From positions 16,678,001 to 16,742,000 of the forward strand of contig JBHGNT010000003.1 in the NCBI GenBank assembly GCA_043228905.1: DNA of 64,000 bases. Direction: 5' to 3'. Positions 28,941-38,917 of the stretch are shown in pieces. The notes under the pieces are model-generated. The model ran no database searches, had not been told where the DNA came from, and was given only the letters and a program-made list of their open reading frames with translations. Both the position numbers and the translations under genes were made by a program. Every line of letters begins with the position of its first letter. Positions within the stretch are counted from its first letter, which is position 1. This DNA comes from Azolla caroliniana. Its lineage: Eukaryota; Polypodiophyta.

Positions 28941-29517
28941 GTATTTGAAGAAATAGAGAAGAGAGAAGAAGAAGAAAGAGGCTTGCATCTCATCGCGTTA
29001 GATCATCTTTGCTTGGAGTAAGCCAGCCGACTGTACTCTGTTCCTCGTGATCGTAACCGCTCGAGGTGAAATCCCCTTGTGCAACATTGACACGATCGTG
29101 CTCCACTTGGTTGAACGGCATCCGAACAGGTCACCGAACGCTGCTCGCCACCCGTTATAACCACTCGGTGCAGATCGGTCTCAAGACAACAACCCCAATT
29201 CGTGCTTCATCCGGCTGATTGACATTTGGGAGGATCAATTGGATCCGTCTCTCTTGTCGCTGCAGTCACCCGAAGCAGAATCGGTCCAGACAATCGGTAT
29301 TTGGCATATATATCCGGAAACGAACCGGGCTCACTCCGACTCGGCAACATTCGGGGAGACCAGTCGGTTATGTCCCTCAAGTTACCGGAGTCAATTCGAG
29401 CAAGTTCAACAATACATATATCCAAAACCGAACGATATCGGGTGAGTCGACCAGTTGCACTCCAACAAAGTTCGTAGTCAACTCCGAACCGAGCTTCGTC
29501 AACCGAAACCGAATCTG

Positions 29518-30297
29518 ATGGCATCAACATCCGGCTCATCGGAAATGAGTCTAAGGAGGTTTGACGGTTCGAACTTCAATTTTTGGAAGGAGCAAATGCA
29601 GGAATATCTTATAGTCAAGGGTCAGATCGATCTGATTGAGAATGAAACTGCTCCAGAAATATACAAGGCAAATGAGTGGCAGAAGCTGGATAGAATCGTC
29701 TGCGCCACGATTCGGATGCACCTGTCGGAGTTAGTGTACTTCACAGTGCAATCGTGCACGACAGCCTTCGAACTTTGGAAGAAGTTGTCGGAAACCTACG
29801 AAAAGAAGGTCGCCTCAACGAAGATGTATTTGATCCGGTGCCTCTACAACTTGCGGATGAAAGACTCCGATTCGGTTCAGGCACACCTTAACGAGTACGA
29901 AAGTTTGAGCTCCCAAATCTTGTCACAGGGAACGACAATCGAGGATGAACTCAGAGCAATGATACTCATGAGCAGTCTCCCCTCCTCTTGGGAAACCTTC
30001 GTTACAACTGTGTGCAACGCTTCTACGACTGCCATCAAGTACTCCGAAGTCACAAGTGCAATCCTAACTGAAGCAGCTCGGAGAAAGTCTTTCACCAAAG
30101 ACTCGGTAGAAGAAGCCTATGTAGTACAAAGCTCGACCGACCGATCGAACAACAGGGGAAGAAGTTCTTCCCGACCACCGACAAATCAGCGAAGCCGCAG
30201 CAAGTCCCGGGAAACCCGAATCTGCAACTACTGCAAGAAACCGGGACACATCAAGGCCGACTGTCGGGTACTCAAGTCAAAGACAGACAAAGCTTAG
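29518..30297 (+). CDS. Copia-5 gag
   Basis: I chose ATG 29518 (MASTSGSSEMSLRRFDGSNF), because the gag fold starts just after it; an upstream in-frame codon at 29455 adds only leader-like residues. Residues about 12-200 are a copia-type gag (NFWKEQMQEYL, LWKKLSETYEKK, LIRCLYNLRMKD, SLPSSWETFV). An Arg/Ser-rich linker follows, then a zinc knuckle CNYCKKPGHIKADC near residue 240. The stop is TAG at 30295-30297. The same frame then stays open through the protease, so the stop may separate gag from pol either naturally or as a lesion. The Copia-4 gag lies outside the window and cannot be compared. Confidence 0.85.
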   Translation: MASTSGSSEMSLRRFDGSNFNFWKEQMQEYLIVKGQIDLIENETAPEIYKANEWQKLDRIVCATIRMHLSELVYFTVQSCTTAFELWKKLSETYEKKVASTKMYLIRCLYNLRMKDSDSVQAHLNEYESLSSQILSQGTTIEDELRAMILMSSLPSSWETFVTTVCNASTTAIKYSEVTSAILTEAARRKSFTKDSVEEAYVVQSSTDRSNNRGRSSSRPPTNQRSRSKSRETRICNYCKKPGHIKADCRVLKSKTDKA

Positions 30298-33200
30298 AGA
30301 GCTGATCAGAGGAGTAACCAACATGAGGAAGTCAACTATGTCAGCTCTTTAGCCGAGATATTGACGACCGACCCAAACATATTCTCCATAGAGAATCCAG
30401 TCGAATCAAAAGTTCTGCTTACGACTGAGGAATCGAGCACATGGCTTCTGGACTCAGGCGCGTCGTATCACGTGACACCTCACCGATCACAGTTTCGGCA
30501 ATATTCGGACTGGCACTCCGACTCAGTTCGAGTCGGAAATTCACAACACTGTGCTATCATCGGAATCGGCACCATAGAGCTCAACCTTCCGGATGGCTCT
30601 ACACTCGTACTACACAACGTCCGACACGTTCCTGAGCTCTCACGACCCTTGATCTCAGTTGGACAACTTGATGAAGCTGGCATCCATGCTGGTTTCTCAT
30701 CAGGAGGATGGACACTCCACAAAGGAAACCTCCTGCTTGCTAGAGGACCAAAGGTACACTCATTGTACCCTTTGTATGTCACACTCAAAGAGGGTGACTT
30801 ATTTCTGGTAGATATCCCTGTGTCATCCTTATGGCATGGACGACTTGGATACCTCAGCAAGGCCGGCATCATGCACCTATCCAGAGCCGGATACATCCCG
30901 AAACTCTCCTTCTCGGACCATCAGTTTTACAAGCTTGCCAGTACGGCAAACAGGTAGCCGCATCACACCCGACATCAACACCAAGAGAGTCGAGCCCGCT
31001 CGATTTGGTCCACTCGACGTCTGTGGCCCGATGCCACATCAGTCACTCGGTGGTGCCTCGTACTTCGTCAGTTTCATTGACGACTCGACTTGGAAGGTGT
31101 GGGCTTACCCCATCAGAACCAAAGATCAGGTGTTCTCGATCTTCTCAGATTGGCTCGCAATGGTCGAAAACCAGACCGGTCGGAAACTGAAGTGTCTCCG
31201 AACTGACAATGGAGGTGAGTTCAAATCTGATGAATTTGTCAAATTTTGCTGAGAACGCGGCATTAGACGTGAATATACGGCACCATATAGTCCGGAGCAG
31301 AACGGAATCGTAGAACGCATGAATCGGACGATTCAAGAACGCGTTGTATCCATGCTCCAACACTCCGGACTGTAGGATGGCTTCTGGGCAGAGGCTCTAC
31401 TCACGGCAGTACACATAATCAATATGTCGCCAAGTAGACCTCTAGGACTTAAGATACCTCAGGAAATATGGACTGGCAGAAAGCCGAATTATGATAAGCT
31501 GAGGATTTTCGATTGCGAGGCATACGCACTCATACCAAAAGATGACCGCCGAAAACTCGAACTGAGATCAAGGAAATGCGTTTTCCTCGGTTATGGACCC
31601 GACGGCGAAATCGGATACCGACTCTGGGACCCCGAGCACAGGCAAATCGTCCGAAGTTCGGACGTCGTGTTCAACAAGTCGACTATGCACAAAACGGCCG
31701 AAAGGCCTATTGAAGTCCGAAGGGTAATATTTTCCGAAGTGCCAACCCTTCATGACGGCCCAACACACAACGTGAGATTGGTTTCACGGGTAACTGACTT
31801 CTCTTGCACCGAATCCACAGATTCGGCACAGCCGAATGGCTCGGCTTCTAACCATCCGACATCGACACCCGATGCGACCAGTCCAGTCATACCTCGAAGA
31901 TCCGAGAGACTGTCGCAACCTCCGGAGAGGTACTCTCCCGGAATTTTCTTCACCGACATCGGCGAACCGACATCCTACGAAGAAGCATCGGCAGCTGCCG
32001 ATTCAGCCACCTGGCATCTGGCAATGGAGTCGGAAATGCACTCCATCCGCGCCAACAAGACTTGGGATCTGGCCGACTTACTGAAGAATCGACGTGCTCT
32101 TCCTTGCAAGTGGGTTTATAGACTAAAGGAGACGTCCGACTCGACCACCCCAAAGTACAAGGCCAGATTAGTTGCGAAGGGATTTTGACAGGAATATGGC
32201 GTCGACTTCGATGAAATCTTTTCACCAGTGGTAAAAATGAAAACCCTTCGTTTCATGCTCAGTGTTGTGGCTGTCGACAATTTGGAGCTCATTCAGCTAG
32301 ATGTGAAAACGGCATTCCTCCACGGTGATCTAAAGGAGGAAATCTACATGGAGCAGCCGAAAGGCTTTGTGGCCACCGGTCAGGAACATCTAGTCTGCCG
32401 ACTCAGGAAGAGTCTTTACGGCCTGAAACAGGCACCCCGACAGTGGTACAAGAAGTTCGACGATTTCATCCAGTCTGTCGGCTTCTCCAAGAGCAATGAG
32501 GACCACTGCCTCTTCACCAAAACAGCTCAAGACGGTTCTCCCGTCTTCCTCATCATCTATGTGGACGACATGCTACTCTCTAGTCGGCATATCGGAGAGC
32601 TCACCAAACTCGTTCGGAAACTGCGATTGAAGTTTGCCATGAAGGACCTCGGTCCGGCAAGACACATAGTCGGAATGAAGATTAGTCGGAATCACGCCAA
32701 AAGACAGTTTTTCTGTCTCAAACCAACTACATCGGACGTGTCTTGGAACGCTTCAACATGCAATCGGCAAAGTCTGCTTCGACCCCGCTCCCCATTCATC
32801 TTCGGCTTTCTCAGCGAGACTGCCCGACATCCGGTCCGGAGGGGGAAGATATGAAGTCGGTACCGTATGCATCGGCAGTAGGCTCTCTGATGTACGCAAT
32901 GGTCGCGACACGGCCTGATATTTCTCATGCCGTAGGAGTCATCAGCAGATTTATGCACAATCCCGGCCGATCGCACTGGAACGCAGTCAAGCATGTGTTC
33001 AGATATTTAGCTGGCACAAAAGACCACGGCATCCTTTTCGGTCCGAACTCAACTTCAGGCGTACTCGGTTACACCGACTCGGACTTCGCCGGCTGTGTGG
33101 ATAGTCGCAAGTCAACAACCGGATATTGCTTTAAATTCGGCAATGGAGCAATCTCGTGGAAGTCGAAACTTCAGGAGTGCACAGCCACCTCAACGACCGA

Positions 33201-33540
33201 AGCAGAATATGTAGCTGCCTCCGACGCAGCGAAAGAAGCTTTATGGCTCGGTCGGCTGGCGCACACATTTCGGCAAGTCGACTCCGACTCAGCTCCAGTT
33301 CTCTACAGCGACAGTCCGAGTGCTGTTGCTTTGTCGAAAAATCTGGTTCATCACAACGCCTCCAAGCATATCAAAGTTCGATATCACTTTGTTCGGGACT
33401 GCGTCATTTCCGGGAAAATCGGTTTAGAGAAGATATCCACAACCGATAATGTCGCAAATGGAATGACCAAGTGTCTTTCGGCAAACCGGTTCCAGTCTCT
33501 TCGGCAACAGATGGGCGTAACAACATATCGGTCCGGTTGA
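30298..33540 (+). pseudogene. Copia-5 pol: protease, integrase, RT, RNase H, broken
   Basis: Protease STWLLDSGASYHVTPH near 30440. A frameshift near 30930 destroys the integrase CX2C. The integrase core has GPMPHQSLGGAS, RTDNGGEF and [13 protein letters not shown]. Nonsense codons lie at 31250 (Arg in Copia-4), near 31373 and at 32186 (Arg). RT: CKWVYRLKETSDS, KTAFLHGDLKEEIYMEQP and IIYVDDMLLSSR. A second frameshift lies near 32710. RNase H continues with GAISWKSKLQECTATSTTEA, YSDSPSAVAL and NASKHIKVRYHF to a stop at 33538. Compared with Copia-4 the order and length are normal, and only these point lesions disable it. Confidence 0.88.
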
Positions 33541-33734
33541 AGCCGGACATAGTGCACGACGGTTTCGGACAACAGACATCGGTTCACTGACAATCGGCTT
33601 CAGCTTTTCCGACCCGACCAGTTCGGTCTTTTGTCTACGGATCATGCTGATTCGAACAAAACCGACCTGTCCGAGAACCTATGCCTATACTCGTACTTTT
33701 TAGATAACCCATGTATACGCCCATTACGGGGGAG

Positions 33735-34053
33735 TGTCGAATACAAATGTATAATGGACATATTCACACTATCCTCTTAGAGAGCCCAAGTGCGGGCTAT
33801 TTCTATAAATAACATAAAGGGCAGTTGCCCTAAATGAGTCACTATATAAAGTGACTTTGTAACCTTTTGTAAAGGTTGGTTGTTCATTGTTGTAGTTGTT
33901 GCCCTTTTATGAATATAGATATATTCTTTGTGCCTCTCTCTCTCTCTCTCTGTGCGTATTTTGTTCTTGCCTTTCTCATACGCAGGTATTTCTTCCTCAC
34001 AATTTCATACTGTGTGATCTCTTCCGCATTGACGGCCTTGTTCATTCCCTACA
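33735..34053 (+). repeat. Copia-5 3' LTR
   Basis: TGTCGAATAC...CATTCCCTACA, preceded by a polypurine tract TTACGGGGGAG (33724-33734). It carries the TATA hairpin at 33837-33856 and a shorter (CT)n run than the 5' LTR. Confidence 0.92.
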
Positions 34054-34058
34054 GCGCG

Positions 34059-34635
34059 TGCCCAATGTGGTTTTGTGTAGTGAGAATTCGGTATTTCGCC
34101 ATCCAATTCAGTGTCATTCATCAGAACGGTATTTGCATTCGCCCTTGGAGCGTTCTCCTTCGTACTTTGCCTTTTTCTCTTCACGAGATCCACAAGAAGA
34201 TCGTGGAACTCCTTCTTCGCTATTCCGAGTAATTCTCGAAGCGAAAAATCTACCCGGCTATCGAGGATACTCTCCTCGAACACCTTTTTCAAGTCCGTTT
34301 GTTGTTCTATTTCCGAGGCGAGCTTGAATGCCGGAATCATCTTTTCTTTTCCCTTACCTCCGGAGTTCCAGCTTTCCGGTGTCTTCGATGGACCGGCCGC
34401 CTCATCCGTGCGTCGTCGCTTCTCATCTACATACACTTCATGCAATTGGCATAAAGCAAACACGTTATTCTTATCAATAGGGCACTCCCATCCCGTAGCT
34501 TCCCGGATGCCTTCCGCGGTGCTTTGGATCTCGTTAGAGTCAGTTTTCTCGGTGTTTTCTAGCACTTCCGGCCAAAAAGACACCTTTGCTCCCGATGACT
34601 CCCCGACACGTATTCCCGCGGTTGTCGCGTAATTG
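34059..34635 (-). pseudogene. Gypsy-3 gag-to-protease linker
   Basis: The minus strand is open from about 34583 with ECPIDKNNVFALCQLHEVYV, DEKRRRTDEAAGPSKT and LVDLVKRKRQSTKENAPR, ending SHYTKPHWARA at the Copia-5 duplication. It aligns with the short KRKRLSTE...SHYLRPHWARV stretch that Gypsy-2 joins directly to its gag. The frame differs from the gag upstream. Confidence 0.7.
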
Positions 34636-34654
34636 TTCTTCGCCGCTATTTTAG

Positions 34655-34672
34655 ACCCTAAACCCTAAACCC
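34655..34672 (+). repeat. Interstitial telomere-type motif
   Basis: ACCCTAAACCCTAAACCC holds two and a half units of the plant telomere repeat CCCTAAA. It lies within decayed Gypsy-3 gag DNA, so it is more likely chance or a short insertion than a telomere remnant. Confidence 0.6.
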
Positions 34673-35543
34673 TTTTCCTCCTCTAGGATCTTCTTCATGC
34701 CACCTTTCCGGAAGTTCGGTCGGAGTGGCTTCCGAGAGTCCATCGAATGAATCCAATTTCCCTCGTAGTAGATAAGATCCCGTCGTAACGCCTCCTTGTG
34801 CTCGTCTCAATCCCTCCGATCATGTTCGGTGCTATCGCACCATATGCATCGACGGTCCATATACTTGGAACTTGTGGGACGGTCATCCGACTTCTTCACC
34901 ATCGCGATTTTTAGATTCTCCATCTCCTTCAGCAACGGCTCCACCGTAGTTGCGTCGATTCCCTTCTCAGTTGTAGCTTCCCGAGCCCGCGGTTGATGGT
35001 CTTCCGATCCGGATCTCAGTTTCGGAATCGGTTCCGAAACCCTCTTTTCTTCGTTGGCAAGCCATTGCCCCCTCTTTGTGTATCGTGCGACAATATCCCG
35101 CACGCTTTCCCATGTTTCGGTGAGGCCACTCTCGGTATTCGTGTCCTCTAGAAGCACTCCAAGATCCTTCTGGTCCCGGACGTCTACAGCTCGTAAGAAC
35201 ATGATAACTTTGTCTGGTGCGAGGATAGCTTGATCTCTCGCAGACAACCTCCCGAACCGACTTTCGAATGCCGAAAACACATCGAGGACCTTCATCCCCT
35301 TGTCCGGCATTTCTACCCAATCCTCGAATCCTCTCTGCGTTGCCTTGGAGGAGTCCTCGATAGCGAACGTGGTCTTTAGCGCCTCTTCAAACGCTTCCCA
35401 TGTCGGATTTTGTTGTCGTAGCCCGTGGATACTTGCTTGAAACCCGTCGGTAGCCACCCGGTTGAAGGATGTCACTTGCAGTCCTTCCGAAATCCCGCAC
35501 CGTAGCATTTCCGCCTTGTAGTCCTGAAGATAGCGCGATACGT
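34673..35543 (-). pseudogene. Gypsy-3 gag, 5' truncated
   Basis: The minus strand is open from 35508: MLRCGISEGLQVTSFNRVA, NPTWEAFEEALKTTF, DVFSAFESRFGRLSARDQ and TWESVRDIVARY. This is the same capsid layout as TR-GAG and Gypsy-4. A zinc-knuckle-like CIWCDSTEHDRRD ends in TGA where the last Cys codon would be (near 34804). Coding continues in frame at reduced quality to about 34690. The N-terminus is missing, because NVSRYLQDYKAEM meets the Gypsy-4 LTR at 35544. Confidence 0.8.
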
Positions 35544-36195
35544 TGTCGTGAAGAAAACCGTCCCTTGGCGCAATCGGTGCATAGCGCGCGTGAACCGGAT
35601 CTTCACGTGTGCGCGCCCTTAATGTATATAATAGGGAATTAAGTACAAAGGCAGATCCGGGTAGTTAGATTCGGTAGGTAGGAAGTAAATGAGGGAGACG
35701 GCTCCCTTCTTGAAGCTATAAAGGAGACGGAGATGCAAGGAGAAGGGGATCGCGCATTAGGGAGGACGAAGTGTTGTCGGACCGTAACCGAACGCTTCTC
35801 CTCAGATTCGTTCTCCATCACTCTTCTCTGCAGGTTTTTCGGGAGGCTCGCGCTGCTTCGAGGAACGCCCGTGTGCTTCCGGCAGCACCTCCACCCTTTT
35901 CCCCTTTTCATGCGCAGACGAACAGGCATCGGCATCTGTTCGCCGGCCTGTTCGGTTGTAACCATTCGCATGCTCTGTTTTGTATTTGTTATTCGTTAAT
36001 ATACAAACACTTATGACTCCCTGTCTCTGTGTCCATTCGCGTCTTCTGTGTTGACGGGCCGTGCCCCTGTGTTTCTTTGCTCATACATGACCGGGCCTCT
36101 CTCTCCTTCTCTTTCCCCTTCTATCACCGGCTCTTCGGTTCAAGACCTCGGTGGTCCCGCCTCCTTTCTCCACGCACGCTCGTAGTAACACGACA
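35544..36195 (+). repeat. Gypsy-4 5' LTR
   Basis: TGTCGTGAAGAAAACCGTCC...AGTAACACGACA. A TATAAAG box near 35718 lies between CTCC and GGAG, next to a small CTTC/GAAG hairpin. CT-rich stretches lie near 36095-36125. Confidence 0.8.
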
Positions 36196-36199
36196 TCTT

Positions 36200-36212
36200 T
36201 GGTGAACCCGAC
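36200..36212 (+). other. Gypsy-4 primer-binding site
   Basis: TGGTGAACCCGAC, the same tRNA-Trp-type site as TR-GAG and Gypsy-2, four bases after the LTR and directly before the gag ATG. Confidence 0.65.
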
Positions 36213-37033
36213 ATGAAACAGGCGGCAGAGGAGCAGAAGATGAGGGGGTCGGATCTTGCAGAGGCCATGGCTTCGGCCGTGGACCAGATAGTGAGCGCAC
36301 GCGAGGGCACCGGCGCCCTTGACAGGGCTATTGAGGCGATCGTTGGTATGATCGGCCGGTTCAGTGGAAAGGATGCGATGAGTTATTTGGCATCCTACCG
36401 GGCAGAGATGTTGATGAGGGATATTCTGGAACAGAGGCGTCTTGCCGGATTCCCTCGAGTGGCGATGCCGGGCATCCATGTGGAGGTGCTCGAGGTCGGG
36501 GCGGAGAGTCGGACCTGGGAGGAGTTCGAAGGACGGCTTCTGGAGAAATACGGGCTGGATGACGCAGTTCGACTTTCGAAGCGGAGCTTCATGGAGTGGG
36601 TGGAGTCCCCCAACAAAGAAAGAAATGCGTCGGTAGTCCTCCGGGAGTTTGAGGAAGGCTTTGCGCGCCTTTCGACGCTCGATCAGACCGTTCTGGACAC
36701 AAGTCGTGTCCTACTGTTTGTCAAATCGGTTACGCACGGGATCGGGGGCAAGTTGGCTCCTTACTAGAAACCGAAGACGGGCTGACGGCCGACTGGGCCG
36801 CGGTAAAAAGAGTTTGCGGCCGTTTTGACAAGCGGTGGGAGTGGGCTGATACAGAGGCGACCGGGGCACGACCTGTCGCAGCAAGGAAGCTCGAACCGAT
36901 ACCGCAGGCGCGAAGGGAAGAAAACCGGGAGTGGCTCGAGACCGGTTCGGCTTCGACCGGCGTGATCAGAGGCTCGTCCGGGGGAACAGCTCTGGAGGAG
37001 TTGACGCGAGCGGTAAAGGATCTCCAGATCATC
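36213..37033 (+). pseudogene. Gypsy-4 gag, frameshifted and truncated
   Basis: ATG 36213 (MKQAAEEQKMRGSDLAEAMA) opens 184 codons with SYLASYRAEMLMRDI, RTWEEFEGRLLEKYGLDDA, VLREFEEGFARLSTLDQ and VLLFVKSVTHG. The stop at 36765 follows a frameshift near 36750. Coding resumes in another frame: DGLTADWAAVKRVCGRF, then TALEELTRAVKDLQI, where it ends. Gypsy-2 lacks precisely this second half, which makes this copy the better guide to the family's gag. Confidence 0.8.
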
Positions 37034-37226
37034 CAGGCTCTCCGTAGCCGAGTACTCCTCATCCGGTTCATACCGGGCCTGCACCATCCGGCTCTCCGTA
37101 GCCGAGTACTCCTCATCCGGTTCATACCGGGCCTGCACCATCCGGCTCTCCGTATCCGGGTCCTCCTCATCCGGTTTCGGCACTGATCTTCTCCCTTCCC
37201 ATCCGGAGGGACCTGTCTCCCAACAC
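37034..37226 (-). repeat. Reversed fragment of a Copia-2-type LTR
   Basis: The minus strand begins TGTTGGGAGACAGGTCCCTC at 37226 and includes nearly three copies of the 54-bp repeat seen in Copia-2. It is cut at about 37034 in mid-repeat. It joins Gypsy-4 gag to the Gypsy-5 interior, which suggests that a copia LTR was the break or recombination point. Confidence 0.8.
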
Positions 37227-38917
37227 AATAGACGATACGAACATTACGACCAGGAGCACTCCCCCGGGTATCGTCGGCAACGGGAGGAATACAGCAGATA
37301 TAATGACCAACCTCGTCAAGAGTACCGCAATAAGAAGAACTATAACAAAAAACGGCATTTCAAAAAAGACGGCCACCCACGGGATCCGAAACAAGGAGCT
37401 TCAAGCAGCCAACCGGCCCAAAACCTCACGCTTAACACAGGACCTGCCACGGATACAACAAACAATGTCGAATCCAGCAATACCCGGAAAGCTTACTGCT
37501 ACTACTGCCGACAGGAAGGCCATTATAGTAATCAATGCCCGGCGAAGAGCTATGAAAAACGACCGGCGGTAAATATGGTAGTCCCTGAAGTGGCAGATCT
37601 GCAGTAGGTGACCACAAGGTCGAAGGGCATGGCCAAGGAATGGGAGACGCAGGAGACCATCCGGAAGCAAGCGACGGAATGGGTGAAGAAAGCAAACGAG
37701 CAAAACGTAACAGACTTAGAACGGCAAAAGGAGAACACCGTAGGGCTTGCCTGCGGCAGTCACTCCGAGAACGAGACATGGTAGGCATTGCAAGAATGCC
37801 AGATTACGCTGCCACTAGGAAGACTCCTATAGCTCGTGCCGAGATTCACGAAAGGACTGAAGTCAGCCATAACGGAAGGAGAATCATCACCGGCACCGGT
37901 ACTCTTCTCGAATCCGGAGGAGGGACCAACGGTGGTCGACACCAACAGTCTGGTAATTACTGCCATTGTAAAAGGGAAAGAACTCCCCGGCACAGTAATA
38001 GACAGAGGCTCCGGTGTGAATGTAATAAGCCTCCGGACGTGTGATGCCTTGGGAATCCACGAGTGGGAGCCGTGTCCGTTCTGGTTACGGATGGCCGATA
38101 CAAGATCAATGCGGCCGACAGGATTAATACGAAAATTAGAAGTCACCATTGGCCGTCATACATTTCACATCTCGGCAGTAGTGCTACAGTTACAGGCACA
38201 AGGTGCGTACCCGCTATTGCTGGGGCGGCCGTGATTGAAAACGGCACATATCAAACAGAATTGGAGGAAAAATATAATTACCTTCCGGCGAGGAAAAGCC
38301 AAGGTACGTGTACCAACACAGCCAAGGACGAGCACTGGCAAGGAATGTACACCGTTGTATGCAGAGTGCATCAACATGCTAGAAGGGTTAGCTGACGAAG
38401 AAGAAGCTCAGTACTTGCAGGAAAACCCGAAGATCGTACCCCTCTTCGAAATTGACATTGCCGAAGCAGTAGCACCATACTTACCACAGCCGGAAGAGAC
38501 TGAAGCAGAACCGGTAAGGACGCAATCCGAGAGTTACGGCAAGCGCAGGAAGCGTTGGAATGGGAAATGGCCGTTTCACAACGCGTAAAAGCGTCGCAAC
38601 TTGAAGAGGTGAACCTAGGGACCATGGACGAAGCAAAACCGGTGCACATCGCCAAGGAGATGAAGTCCAAAGACAAAACGGCGATGATCACACTTCTCAC
38701 GGAATTTCGCGACGTGTTTGCCTGGTCATACGAAGACATGCGAGGGCTCGACCAGCATCAGATTCACTTGAGCAAGGACGCAAAACCAGTGGCACGAAGA
38801 TGGTACTGGATGAATCCCAATTATGCCGCCAAAGTCAAGGAGGAAATCGACAAACTGCTAAGAGTTGGCTTTATCCGTCCGGTAAAGAAAGCGACATGGC
38901 TGAGCCCAATCGTAGTA
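37227..38917 (+). pseudogene. Gypsy-5 gag C-terminus, protease and RT start
   Basis: Open from about 37229 with an Asn/Arg-rich gag tail and a zinc knuckle CYYCRQEGHYSNQC near 37495. A TAG lies at 37606 and another near 37781. After a frame change, protease: KGKELPGTVIDRGSGVNVIS near 37965-38025 (D-R-G-S-G), GRHTFHISAVVLQ and YPLLLGRP, then TGA at 38232-38234 where a Trp would fit. After a second frame change near 38560, the RT N-terminus: EFRDVFAWSYEDMRGLDQHQ, KPVARRWYWMNP, GFIRPVKKATWLSPIVV. The sequence then jumps straight to RNase H, and the RT palm with its catalytic Asp pair is absent. Confidence 0.82.

Larger units (their letters stand above)
28289..34053 (+). mobile_element. Copia-5: Ty1/copia element (family B)
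   Basis: LTRs at 28289-28611 and 33735-34053 and perfect 5-bp duplications GCGCG (28284-28288 and 34054-34058). It is inserted in the Gypsy-3 gag-protease junction. The LTRs differ at about nine positions plus (CT)n length. Gag is open. Pol has a stop just after gag, three further nonsense codons and two frameshifts. It is the same family as Copia-4, whose pol is intact. Confidence 0.93.
18011..35543 (-). mobile_element. Gypsy-3: Ty3/gypsy element split by Copia-2 and Copia-5
   Basis: On the minus strand the order is truncated gag (35543-34059), protease (28283-27839), RT-RNase H (27704-25527), integrase (25526-24833 and 19486-18969), polypurine tract and 3' LTR (18912-18011). Copia-2 and Copia-5 interrupt it with perfect 5-bp duplications, and coding continues directly across both. 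The 5' LTR and gag start are missing, because the Gypsy-4 LTR begins at 35544 inside gag. Left flank ACGT at 18007-18010. Confidence 0.85.
35544..37033 (+). mobile_element. Gypsy-4: 5' LTR and gag of a Gypsy-2-family element, truncated
   Basis: The LTR at 35544-36195 starts TGTCGTGAAGAAAACCGTCC, as in Gypsy-2. A tRNA-Trp-type primer site and a gag nearly identical in layout to Gypsy-2 follow. Homology stops at about 37033, where a reversed copia LTR fragment and then a different gypsy lineage begin. Left flank TACGT at 35539-35543. No matching 3' LTR is in the window. Confidence 0.75.

Noticed and set aside
28482-28956. Two overlapping hydrophobic ORFs of 84-100 codons near 28.5-28.9 kb
   Set aside because: They lie in the LTR and its duplication, and their similarity to each other reflects the duplicated DNA.
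35639-36016. ORFs of 80-110 codons upstream of the Gypsy-4 gag
   Set aside because: They lie wholly within the LTR, upstream of the primer site.
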